A stretch of DNA of 64,000 bases, taken from assembly GCA_029556545.1 (NCBI GenBank), contig JAKQEQ010000193.1:203262-267261 (forward strand), written 5' to 3'. The first letter of the stretch is position 1. Each line of letters starts with the position of its first letter. Below the pieces are notes generated by a model. That model saw only the letters and a list, made by a program, of their open reading frames with translations. It made no database searches and was not told the origin of the DNA. Shown here one piece after another: positions 14,899 to 22,114 of the stretch. A program made the translations under genes and the position numbers. This stretch comes from Candidatus Hydrogenedentota bacterium. Its GTDB lineage: Bacteria; Hydrogenedentota; Hydrogenedentia; Hydrogenedentales; JAGMZX01.

Positions 14899-17800
14899 AT
14901 GAACGGTGTATCTCGCCTCGCCATCAGTGTTCTTGTCGTTCTGAGTCTTGTTGTGCTTGCCGGCTGTCCGCCCAAACCGAAGCCGGCGCTCAGCGTCTCC
15001 GAACTTGCGCATGACTTCGGCGCAAGCGTCGGGCCGTGGACGCTGCTCATCTGGAACGGGGGCGGCAATGACACGACACTTACCTTCAACCTGGCCGTGT
15101 CGGACGCCTGGATACAACTGAGCGTGGCCGGCGGTACGAGCACGGGTGTCGTGGATGTCGTGGCCATTGAGGTCAGCGTGAATGCCGCGGCGCTCGCGCA
15201 GGGTTTGAACACGGCGACCATAGAAGTGTCCTCGAATGGCGGCGGCGCGAGCATCACCGTAACGGCGCAAGGTCCGAGCGGCGAAGGGGAGGGCGAGGGC
15301 GAAGGCGAAGGCGAAGGCGAAGGCGAAGGCCAGGATGACCTCGTCTTCATACATCATTCCGTCGGCGAGAACTGGCTCGCCCACAGTCTGCGCGCCGCAT
15401 TGGTCGCCAAGGGCTACATCGACGAGGTGAACGAGATTACTTACGGCACGGACGTGCCGCCGGACGCGGGCCGTCCCGACTCGCTCGCCGATACGCCGGG
15501 CGACCTCACGGACATGCACCACTGGATTCGCTGGTTCAACGACTATCTGGGCCGCGTCAAGACGCATGGCTGCGCCGACGGCATAAACCGGATCATCATG
15601 TTCAAGAGTTGCTTCCCGAACAGCAATATTGATGACGACGGCGACGAGCCGGGCAACCCCTTTGACGATTGGAAGGCGCTTGCGAACTACCGGGCCGTGT
15701 ACCGCCACGCCTCCGGCCCCGGCAGCACGTACAACGACGGTGCGCACCTCTATCGGGCGCTGGAGGACGTCTTCGCGGCCAACCCGGCGTATCTTTTCGT
15801 GGCCGTGACCGCGCCGCCGCTGCATTACGCGCCCGTGGACGACACGACGGACGCGAACGCGGCGCGCGCCCGTGTGTTCAACAATTGGCTTCAGAACACG
15901 TGGCTGCCGGCCTACAAGGCGCGGACCGGGCTGGATAACGTCGTGGTGTTCGACTTGTTCGACGCCCTTGCGTACCCGGACGATCATGCCACCCATCCGA
16001 ACCGGCTGCGGCAGGAATACGGCGGCGCGAGCGGCGATTCGCACCCCAACGATGCGGCGAATGCGCTGTTGACGCAACTTTTCGCCACAGGGGTTGGCAA
16101 CACTCTCGATCCGGCCTGGACCGCCTTCGGCGGTGGCGCGGAAGGCGAAGGCGAGGGCGAAGGTGAGGGCGAAGGTGAAGGTGAAGGTGAAGGTGAAGGT
16201 GAAGGTGAAGGTGAAGGCGAGGGCGAAGGTGAAGGTGAAGGCGAGGGCGAAGGTGAAGGTGAAGGCGAGGGCGAAGGTGAGGGCGAGGGAGAGGGCGAAC
16301 TCGTCATCAATGTGGTCGAGCACGACGGCGCCGCCCGGTTTAACGAATACACCAGTTTCGGCGTGCCGCTGCCGCGGGCATGGAATGTCACCAATGTCGC
16401 GTCATTGCGGTTGAGCACCGTCGACAAGGCGGCGAAGCCCGCGCAGTTCGAGGTGCTGGCGCGTTGGGGCGCTGATCCTGCCAATGCATCCGCGCCGATC
16501 AAGTGGGTGCTCGTCGGATACTTCGCCAATGTCGTGTCCTTCGGCACGGAGACGCTCCGAATCGATGCATCTGGCCCGGGACCGGCGCCCGGCGTCGCAA
16601 TTTCGATGGATACCTCATCACCGGGTCTGATGACGGTCGATACGGGCGCGGCGCAGTTCGCGATCAACACGAACGCGGATTTCAACCTTTTCGAGCAGGT
16701 TACGATCGGCGGCCAGACCATGCTCGATGCGTTGACGCCGCAGGAAGCCATCGACTATGACCCGGCGGGCGCGCTTTCTATCGCGGCGGGCGGGTCGCCG
16801 GACTTCACACCGCGGGCGACGGACGTCGTGGTCGAGCGCGGCGGGCCGTTGTGCGCCGTGGTCCGTGTCGAGGGGAGCATTCTTGACGATACGGCGCGGG
16901 CGCTCCTCGATTTTACCGCGCGTCTCCATTTCTATGCGGGATCGACGCAGGCGCGGGTTGATTTGACGGTCGAGAACAATCAGCCCGTCTTGGAAACCGA
17001 GGACGGCCAGCCTGCCAACGCGCACGCCTTGGGCGCGATCAACAGCGTCTATGTGGGGTCGCTCGCGCTTAATTTGCGCCTGCGCGACACCGGCACCTTG
17101 CGCGTGTTGACCGAGAACGGCGTGGACAAGAACGACCCGGTCGCCGTAATTCGTCTTTACCAGGATTCGAGCGGATCGGGGACGTGGGACAACTACGTCG
17201 GCAATGTGGGTTGGCCGGGCGACGAAGCGCCGGCCACGCCGCGCCTCCAGGCGTACTGCACCCTGCCCGGCTATCAGATTACGGGCATCAGCCCCGTCCG
17301 GACCGGCGACCAGGCGCTGGGCTGGATGTCCGCCGGGTTCGGCGCAAGTGGCCCACGGCTCACCGCGATAGTCCGCGACATCTGGCAGAATTTCCCGAAA
17401 GCCATCGCGACGGCGCCGGACGGCACGGTCTCCATCGATCTCTTCCCGAACGGCGAGCAGTTCCGGCACAATTTCCGCGTGGGCGAAGAGAAGACCCATT
17501 CGGCCCTGCTCGACTTCGGCATTGGGCCGATGTCCGCGGCGAACGCGGACCGGCTCGCGGCGGCCTTCAGCCGTCCGCTGATCGGATTGGCCTCGCCCGC
17601 CTGGTACATCAATAGCGGCGTGTTGGGCGAGGCGCCCCGGAAGGACGTGGCGCGGTGGCCGCTGTACGAGCGCTACGTCAACACGGCGCTCGAACCCAAT
17701 CCGGATGCCATTCCCGGCGTCGATGACGAAATGTTCGGCAACGGGACGCTGCTGGACGCCGTCGATCGATATTGCTTCTACGGATGGCAGGACTACGGCG

Positions 17801-18819
17801 ACGTGCCGCTCGATTACGAGGCCTTCGGGCCGTCGCATGCCGGACAGATGAACCTCAAGTACTGGTACACCTTCGGCATGTTCGTGCAATTGCTGCGATC
17901 GGGCGATGTGCGGTGGTTCAATCTCGGCCGCGCCGCCGCGTGGCACCTGGCCGACGTCGATTACCTGCATATCCCCGACGAGGGCATCCAGCATTGGTCC
18001 CATGGCGCGTATTTCGGCCACAGCCAGCACGACGAACCCGGAAACACGAACCCGAACCGGAACTACAATTCGCCGTCCGTGGACCTCTTCTTCGGCGTGC
18101 CGGACCTCTTGCTCGCGTATTACGTTACTGGCGAGCAACGTTTCGTCGACGTGGCCCTCGAGGGGCTCGAAGCGATGGAGAACCTGTCGCAATTCAGCGA
18201 CTTCACCAACCCGGTGTTCTATCGCGAGCGGGCGAACCTGATCATCGCGTACATCGAGGGTTACCGGCACACCGGCGACCCGCGCTGGCTCGATAACGCG
18301 CGCACCATCATCGCCGAGACCACGGAGCTGACCAACAAACAGGGCTGGCTGAACGACCCCCTGAATTACCGGCAGGATGAAGACCGCCTCAGCAGTTTCT
18401 CGTTTGCGCAGGTGCTCTGGACGCTCGGGCGCTATCTCGATTTCTGCGACGAGTACGGCATCACCGACGACCTCGGCGTCGCGAACGCCTTCTTGGCCTA
18501 CGGCGATTTCACGCTCGAGCACCTGACGACCGAATACCGGCCCGGTCGCGCCGCCGCGCGCAGTTCCTACTGGTTCTTCGAGCCGGGCTACGAGGTGTAT
18601 CTCGAGATCAACAATTGGGCGCTCACCATGGCCGACGCGCTCGCGTATGCCTACAAGTACACGGGCCAGTCCCGATTCCTCGATACCGCCGCCATGTACT
18701 ACGCCACCGGGACCGTCGACCCGCAGTGGGAGGACGACCCGCCCGTTTACATCGACACGAAGGGCCTCGTCAACGCCCTCAACTGGGGGCTGGTCTACAT
18801 GAATCAGACCGCGAGGTAG
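14899..18819 (+). CDS. Lipoprotein with BACON-like, SGNH-like and PcRGLX/YetA-type lyase domains
   Basis: This 1306-residue protein starts with a lipoprotein signal (LVVLAGC, Cys23). It continues as: a BACON-like beta domain (about 28-125; DFGASVG, WIQLSVAGG); a short GE linker (128-144); an SGNH-hydrolase-like domain (about 146-411) beginning DLVFIHHSVGENWL, with a late DSHPND; a long GE linker (415-467); and an 840-residue C-terminal part. That part resembles the three-domain exo-rhamnogalacturonan lyase (PcRGLX/YetA, PL26-like) fold. It has an N-terminal RIFT-type barrel (VPLPRAWNVTNVASLRL), a central beta-sandwich and an alpha/alpha toroid (GPSHAGQMNLKYWYTFGMFVQLLRSGDVRWF, HWSHGAYFGHSQHDEPGN). 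It would act on polysaccharide at the cell surface. The gene diverges from the TetR-Rnk gene, which may control it. Substrate and the PL26 assignment are inference. Confidence 0.75.
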   Translation: MNGVSRLAISVLVVLSLVVLAGCPPKPKPALSVSELAHDFGASVGPWTLLIWNGGGNDTTLTFNLAVSDAWIQLSVAGGTSTGVVDVVAIEVSVNAAALAQGLNTATIEVSSNGGGASITVTAQGPSGEGEGEGEGEGEGEGEGQDDLVFIHHSVGENWLAHSLRAALVAKGYIDEVNEITYGTDVPPDAGRPDSLADTPGDLTDMHHWIRWFNDYLGRVKTHGCADGINRIIMFKSCFPNSNIDDDGDEPGNPFDDWKALANYRAVYRHASGPGSTYNDGAHLYRALEDVFAANPAYLFVAVTAPPLHYAPVDDTTDANAARARVFNNWLQNTWLPAYKARTGLDNVVVFDLFDALAYPDDHATHPNRLRQEYGGASGDSHPNDAANALLTQLFATGVGNTLDPAWTAFGGGAEGEGEGEGEGEGEGEGEGEGEGEGEGEGEGEGEGEGEGEGEGEGEGEGEGEGELVINVVEHDGAARFNEYTSFGVPLPRAWNVTNVASLRLSTVDKAAKPAQFEVLARWGADPANASAPIKWVLVGYFANVVSFGTETLRIDASGPGPAPGVAISMDTSSPGLMTVDTGAAQFAINTNADFNLFEQVTIGGQTMLDALTPQEAIDYDPAGALSIAAGGSPDFTPRATDVVVERGGPLCAVVRVEGSILDDTARALLDFTARLHFYAGSTQARVDLTVENNQPVLETEDGQPANAHALGAINSVYVGSLALNLRLRDTGTLRVLTENGVDKNDPVAVIRLYQDSSGSGTWDNYVGNVGWPGDEAPATPRLQAYCTLPGYQITGISPVRTGDQALGWMSAGFGASGPRLTAIVRDIWQNFPKAIATAPDGTVSIDLFPNGEQFRHNFRVGEEKTHSALLDFGIGPMSAANADRLAAAFSRPLIGLASPAWYINSGVLGEAPRKDVARWPLYERYVNTALEPNPDAIPGVDDEMFGNGTLLDAVDRYCFYGWQDYGDVPLDYEAFGPSHAGQMNLKYWYTFGMFVQLLRSGDVRWFNLGRAAAWHLADVDYLHIPDEGIQHWSHGAYFGHSQHDEPGNTNPNRNYNSPSVDLFFGVPDLLLAYYVTGEQRFVDVALEGLEAMENLSQFSDFTNPVFYRERANLIIAYIEGYRHTGDPRWLDNARTIIAETTELTNKQGWLNDPLNYRQDEDRLSSFSFAQVLWTLGRYLDFCDEYGITDDLGVANAFLAYGDFTLEHLTTEYRPGRAAARSSYWFFEPGYEVYLEINNWALTMADALAYAYKYTGQSRFLDTAAMYYATGTVDPQWEDDPPVYIDTKGLVNALNWGLVYMNQTAR
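15280..15330 (+). repeat. GE-coding hexanucleotide repeat, first linker of the lyase
   Basis: About eight GGCGAA/GGCGAG units encode a Gly-Glu linker between the BACON-like and SGNH-like domains. Confidence 0.9.
16141..16299 (+). repeat. GE-coding hexanucleotide repeat, second linker of the lyase
   Basis: Roughly 26 units of GGYGAR encode Gly-Glu between the SGNH-like and lyase domains. The third base of each codon varies (GGT/GGC, GAA/GAG) in runs, which suggests expansion by local duplication. A six-base unit keeps the frame at any copy number. Confidence 0.95.
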
Positions 18820-19017
18820 GGGAGACGCGATAGTGGCACGGGCGCGGCGCAAGGCGGCGAGTACGCGCTTCTGCTTTGTCTGCCGTTGCCACTCCCCCAC
18901 GGCTTGCGTGAGCAAGGCGACGATTTCAGCGCTCAGGGATCGGTTTTGCGACGAAGCAAGTTGCTGAAGCAGCGAGCAGAGAGCTTCGGGAACATTCCGC
19001 AGGTGCAACGTGGCCAT
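18820..19017 (-). pseudogene. Truncated FitA/Arc-type ribbon-helix-helix antitoxin
   Basis: From the ATG at 19017 the minus strand reads MATLHLRNVPEALCSLLQQL, then SLSAEIVALLTQAV, a FitA-like ribbon-helix-helix antitoxin pattern (x-A-T-L-x-I-R-N-V-P-E). After SPLPRG, where such proteins normally continue to a closing LLREDR and stop, the frame instead runs without stop into the antisense of the lyase gene. No PIN-domain (FitB/VapC) toxin follows. The most likely reading is that a toxin-antitoxin locus was cut off when the lyase gene's end was joined here. The exact 3' end is arbitrary; I placed it at the lyase stop. Confidence 0.6.
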
Positions 19018-19139
19018 TGCCTGTCTCCCGTTGCCGTCCACAAGAAATGTATCGTGGGCGGTTGTTTTGATCAACCCAATGCGTATGCGTATCGTGGGCG
19101 CCGCTTGGTTATGCTACTTTCGCGGAGACCTGCTGTCGG

Positions 19140-19236
19140 GTCGGTGGCGCGGCCGTTTGCCCGCGCCACGTGTCGGGGCGGAGCGCCGAGGCGATGCGTC
19201 ACAACATGGGCGGGACGCCCATGCCACGCCAAACGC
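19140..19236. repeat. Dispersed intergenic repeat of the 'GRDAHAT' type
   Basis: The segment ending TGGGCGGGACGCCCATGCCA translates in one frame to GRDAHATPN, a peptide seen again and again in intergenic regions of Verrucomicrobiota, Planctomycetota and relatives. The GGGCG-GGA-CGCCC core can form a hairpin. Only one copy is visible here, so family membership is from recall. Confidence 0.45.
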
Positions 19237-19238
19237 GG

Positions 19239-19604
19239 TCACGAGCCCGGCGGGCGCACCAAGCCTTCTTCGACGGCGGCCTGGCGCAGCTTGCGGATGC
19301 CGCGCCACACGGCGCGACAGGACGATGACGCGCTGGTTCGGGTGATCGCGGCGATGGCCATGAAGGTCTTGTCGTGAAAGTAGTGCAGTTCGATGCACTG
19401 TTGTTCCCGCGCGGTGAGCCGGTCGTTCATGCGCTGCCGGACCCAGCGCAGCAGTTCGGACTTGCGTCGCCCCCAGCGCAGGCCCGCGCGCACGGCTTCG
19501 GGGGCCTCGTGCCAGAGGCCGTGCGCCGCAGGGGTCTCGTCGAAAGCGTCCGGGCTGAGGAACGCGATGTAGCGCTTGGTGGGATTGAATTTGTGTCTGT
19601 ACAT
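19239..19604 (-). CDS. Sigma-70 region-4-like helix-turn-helix protein
   Basis: This 121-residue protein has a C-terminal half with the sigma region 4 pattern: LTAREQQCIELHYFHDKTFMAIAAITRTSASSSCRAVWRGIRKLRQA, with the recognition-helix position filled by SASSSCRAVWRGI. Region 2 is absent, so it is not a complete sigma factor. The start at the ATG at 19604 is favoured because GGAGGG lies six bases upstream; the frame continues further upstream without family-like sequence. Its N-terminus (MYRHKFNPTKRYIAFLSPDAFD) is unusual. It diverges from the Sm_multidrug_ex gene with a 291-base gap. It could be a small DNA-binding regulator; targets are unknown. Confidence 0.6.
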   Translation of the reverse strand: MYRHKFNPTKRYIAFLSPDAFDETPAAHGLWHEAPEAVRAGLRWGRRKSELLRWVRQRMNDRLTAREQQCIELHYFHDKTFMAIAAITRTSASSSCRAVWRGIRKLRQAAVEEGLVRPPGS

Positions 19605-19831
19605 GCAGATGCCCTCCGGCGGGACGAGCCGTGGCGCCCCATGCGCCCGGTCGCCCGCGAGACCCCCATGAATACGGCATGCGACGGGAAAAGAAATTTG
19701 CGATTTCTGGCGTTCTTCTGCGCGGAATCGTTTATTTGCGTCGAGGCGCGGCACAGGGCGGGCATAGCGCCGGCGCAGGGGCGATCCGGCGTGCCAAAAC
19801 TCTTTAGAAATGTCAGGGTGCGGTCCGGCGG

Positions 19832-19860
19832 TGGACCCCCGAATGACGCGATGCTATACT
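19832..19860 (+). promoter_or_regulatory. Sigma70-type promoter of the Sm_multidrug_ex gene
   Basis: TGGACC (19832-19837), a 17-base spacer and TATACT (19855-19860) precede the gene. The start near 19867 leaves a leader of about 29 bases with AAGGAG. Confidence 0.5.
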
Positions 19861-19895
19861 TCACTTCGGGTGGAGCAAGGAGACACGAGGCTTGG

Positions 19896-21095
19896 ATGAC
19901 GCCACCGATACCGAGAACGCACTCCGGCGAGCCGTCGCGCCTGACGCTTCACGCGATTTTTGTATCCGGCCTCGCGCTGTCGATCGGCTCGCTGCTCTTT
20001 TTCCTGTACTTGGCGAGTCGCTGGCCGGTTCCGTATAGCCGCGTCTGGGAACTGGTGCCGGTGCACTTCGTGAGCGGCCGCGCCGGCAACGCGGGCGTGG
20101 GGCTTGAACTCGGGTTTCCGCGGTCGTTCATCTTATTCCAATGCTGTGTGCTGGATTTCATCATCATGCTGTTGGTCTATCCGATTTTCGTGGCGGGTTT
20201 TCGCCGCGCGGAGAAATGGCCGGTCATAGGCTCGACGCTGACTACGACGCACGAGATGGCCCTGCGACACAAAGACCGACTGGAACGCTACGGGGCGCTG
20301 GGTCTGATACTGTTCGTCATGTTTCCCTTGTGGAGTACGGGGCCGCTGGTCGGCGTGGTGCTCGGTTATCTCCTGGGCATGCGGACGTGGCTCACTTTCG
20401 CGGCCGTCATGACGGGCAACGCAGCGATGACGGCCGCGTGGATTTGGCTCTTTCATTTCCTCAAGGTCTACAACGAGACGATTGCCCGGTTCCTGCTGGC
20501 GGTGATCCTGATTGGCGCGGTAGGGGGAATGATGTATCGCGCCTACGCGAAGTGGCGGCGCAAGCGGTACCTGAAAGCGGTCGAAGCGCTGGCGAGCCGA
20601 CTTGACGAGAAGGAGGTCGGGCACCTTGCCGCGCCCAAGATACTGATCGAGCAGGCCGGCGGGGAGGAGACCATCGGTCGTGTCGGTGGCGCGGTCGGGA
20701 GACCGGCCACAACCGGTACACCCTCACCCTGTCCCTCTCCCTCGGGGAGAGGGGAAGAAGCGGTGGGTGGCGCGGTCCCGCCTTCGTCCCGTAGTCGCGG
20801 ACTGCGGCGGGCAAGCTGGCGTTCGGCCACAACGGGAACGCCCTCGCCTTATCCTTCTTCCTTGGGGAAAGGGGAAGAGGGGGCGGCGACGCGGAAGTGG
20901 CGGCCGCTCATGTTGCTTAAGCGGAGTGTCGCGGCGCTGCCCATGCGGCGGCCGTCAGGGCAGGAAGGCGGGCCGCGCGGCTTTCATTTTCGTCGTCCGC
21001 GCAAGACGCTGCGGGGCCTCCTCGAGCGGCAGCGGGAGGCCGGCGGTCGGGGGCGGTTTCGCGGGCTAAGGGGGCGGCTCTCGCGCGGCAAGTAA
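19896..21095 (+). CDS. Sm_multidrug_ex (PF06695)-type membrane protein with a repeat-derived C-terminal tail
   Basis: This 399-residue protein begins with about five membrane spans (residues 15-230). They include the family stretch LILFVMFPLWSTGPLVGVVLGYLLGM and AAVMTGNAAMTAAWIWLF. Members are called 'small multi-drug export' proteins, but the function is weakly established. Family members end near this point. Here the frame continues for about 130 more residues made of repeat-derived sequence (TPSPCPSPSGRGEE twice), ending RLSRGK in a basic, disordered tail. The ATG at 19896 has AAGGAG upstream and a promoter at 19832-19860. The tail is probably acquired junk that stayed in frame, or a basic cytoplasmic extension. 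Confidence 0.75.
   Translation: MTPPIPRTHSGEPSRLTLHAIFVSGLALSIGSLLFFLYLASRWPVPYSRVWELVPVHFVSGRAGNAGVGLELGFPRSFILFQCCVLDFIIMLLVYPIFVAGFRRAEKWPVIGSTLTTTHEMALRHKDRLERYGALGLILFVMFPLWSTGPLVGVVLGYLLGMRTWLTFAAVMTGNAAMTAAWIWLFHFLKVYNETIARFLLAVILIGAVGGMMYRAYAKWRRKRYLKAVEALASRLDEKEVGHLAAPKILIEQAGGEETIGRVGGAVGRPATTGTPSPCPSPSGRGEEAVGGAVPPSSRSRGLRRASWRSATTGTPSPYPSSLGKGEEGAATRKWRPLMLLKRSVAALPMRRPSGQEGGPRGFHFRRPRKTLRGLLERQREAGGRGRFRGLRGRLSRGK
20683..20885 (+). repeat. Two copies of a dispersed repeat inside the Sm_multidrug_ex coding sequence
   Basis: The segments around 20715-20765 and 20830-20880 are near copies: the first contains CCCTCACCCTGTCCCTCTCC and the second CCCTCGCCTTATCCTTCTTC, each followed by GGGGARAGGGGAAG. 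This is the 'CPSPSGRG / LSPREREP' intergenic repeat known from many bacteria. GGTGGCGCGGT also occurs three times nearby. Confidence 0.7.
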
Positions 21096-21130
21096 TTGCC
21101 GCCAAGTTGTGAAGCCGCGTGGCCCGGAGT

Positions 21131-22114
21131 ATGATGCGCGGCATGCTGAAAGCGTATGCGTTGTGTCCGGACGGAACCATCGAGATCGCGTCCGAGGTGG
21201 ACGAGGTAGCGGCATTGTGGGCGCGCGGGGACGTGAAACTGTGGATCGACGTCGAGCATCCGTATCGGGAACAGATGGAGGCCCTCGCGTCGGTATTCAA
21301 ATTGGATGCGGAGTCGGTGGAGGACTGTCTTGCCGGCGAGCAGCGCCCGCGCATTGACGACTACGACCATTACCTGTTTCTCATGCTCTACGGGGCGGTG
21401 GCCTCGGAGACGGAACTTACGTTCAATCCGCGCAAGATTTGCATCTTCTTCAATACCCGCTACTTGATAACGGCCCACCAGGAGCCCGTATTGTCGGTGC
21501 GGTACCTCTTCCGGCGGCTCGAGCGCAATACGGACCTTCTCAAGCGGGGCATAGACCACCTGTTCTTCCAATTGATTGACGGGATCGTGGATAACTACGT
21601 GCTTTGCGCGGAGACTTATGAGGACCAACTGGACACGCTTGAGCAGGAATCGCTCGAGACGCCCCCGCGACCGGACCTCATGGCGAATGTCAACCGGCTT
21701 CGCCGCGACCTGATCGGTTTCCGGCGGTTGGTGGTCTCGACGCGCGAACTGGTATTGCCCCTATCGCGGCGGGACTACCCGCACGTTTCCGACGACTTGG
21801 CGTGGGACTTCCGGCACGTGATCGATCACCTGACGTATGCGTGGGAGTTGGCGGAAGGCCTGCGGGAAGTGGCGCAAAGTATCCGGGAGAACTACAGCGA
21901 CCAACTCGCGCGGCGCGCAAACGACCTCATGCGCACACTGACGATCTTTGCCAGTATCTTGTTGCCGCTGTCGCTGATCTCCGGCGTTTACGGCATGAAC
22001 ATCATGCTGTGGCCGGGCCCGTCGGCGCCCTATGCGTTTCCGTTAGTGCTCGGGGCGATGGGCGGCGTCGCCACGGTCATGTTCGTCTATTTTCGCAAGC
22101 GGGGTTGGCTCTGA
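21131..22114 (+). CDS. corA: CorA-family divalent metal ion channel
   Basis: This protein of about 327 residues has the CorA layout. An N-terminal alpha/beta cytoplasmic domain (LWIDVEHPYREQMEALASVFKL, VEDCLAGEQRPRIDDYDHYLFLMLY) and a long stalk helix lead to the two C-terminal spans. The first span ends in the selectivity signature YGMNI and the second is FPLVLGAMGGVATVMFVYF, followed by basic RKRGWL. It would take up Mg2+ (or Co2+/Ni2+). Starts at 21131, 21134 and 21143 are all possible; CGGAG just upstream favours 21131/21134, while the family pattern begins at 21143. Its 3' end overlaps the end of the convergent MscK-like gene by 72 bases. Confidence 0.92.
   Translation: MMRGMLKAYALCPDGTIEIASEVDEVAALWARGDVKLWIDVEHPYREQMEALASVFKLDAESVEDCLAGEQRPRIDDYDHYLFLMLYGAVASETELTFNPRKICIFFNTRYLITAHQEPVLSVRYLFRRLERNTDLLKRGIDHLFFQLIDGIVDNYVLCAETYEDQLDTLEQESLETPPRPDLMANVNRLRRDLIGFRRLVVSTRELVLPLSRRDYPHVSDDLAWDFRHVIDHLTYAWELAEGLREVAQSIRENYSDQLARRANDLMRTLTIFASILLPLSLISGVYGMNIMLWPGPSAPYAFPLVLGAMGGVATVMFVYFRKRGWL

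Noticed and set aside
14791-16323. A minus-strand frame with long FTFAFTFA repeats
   Set aside because: This is the reverse reading of the GGYGAR arrays in the lyase gene, not a membrane protein.
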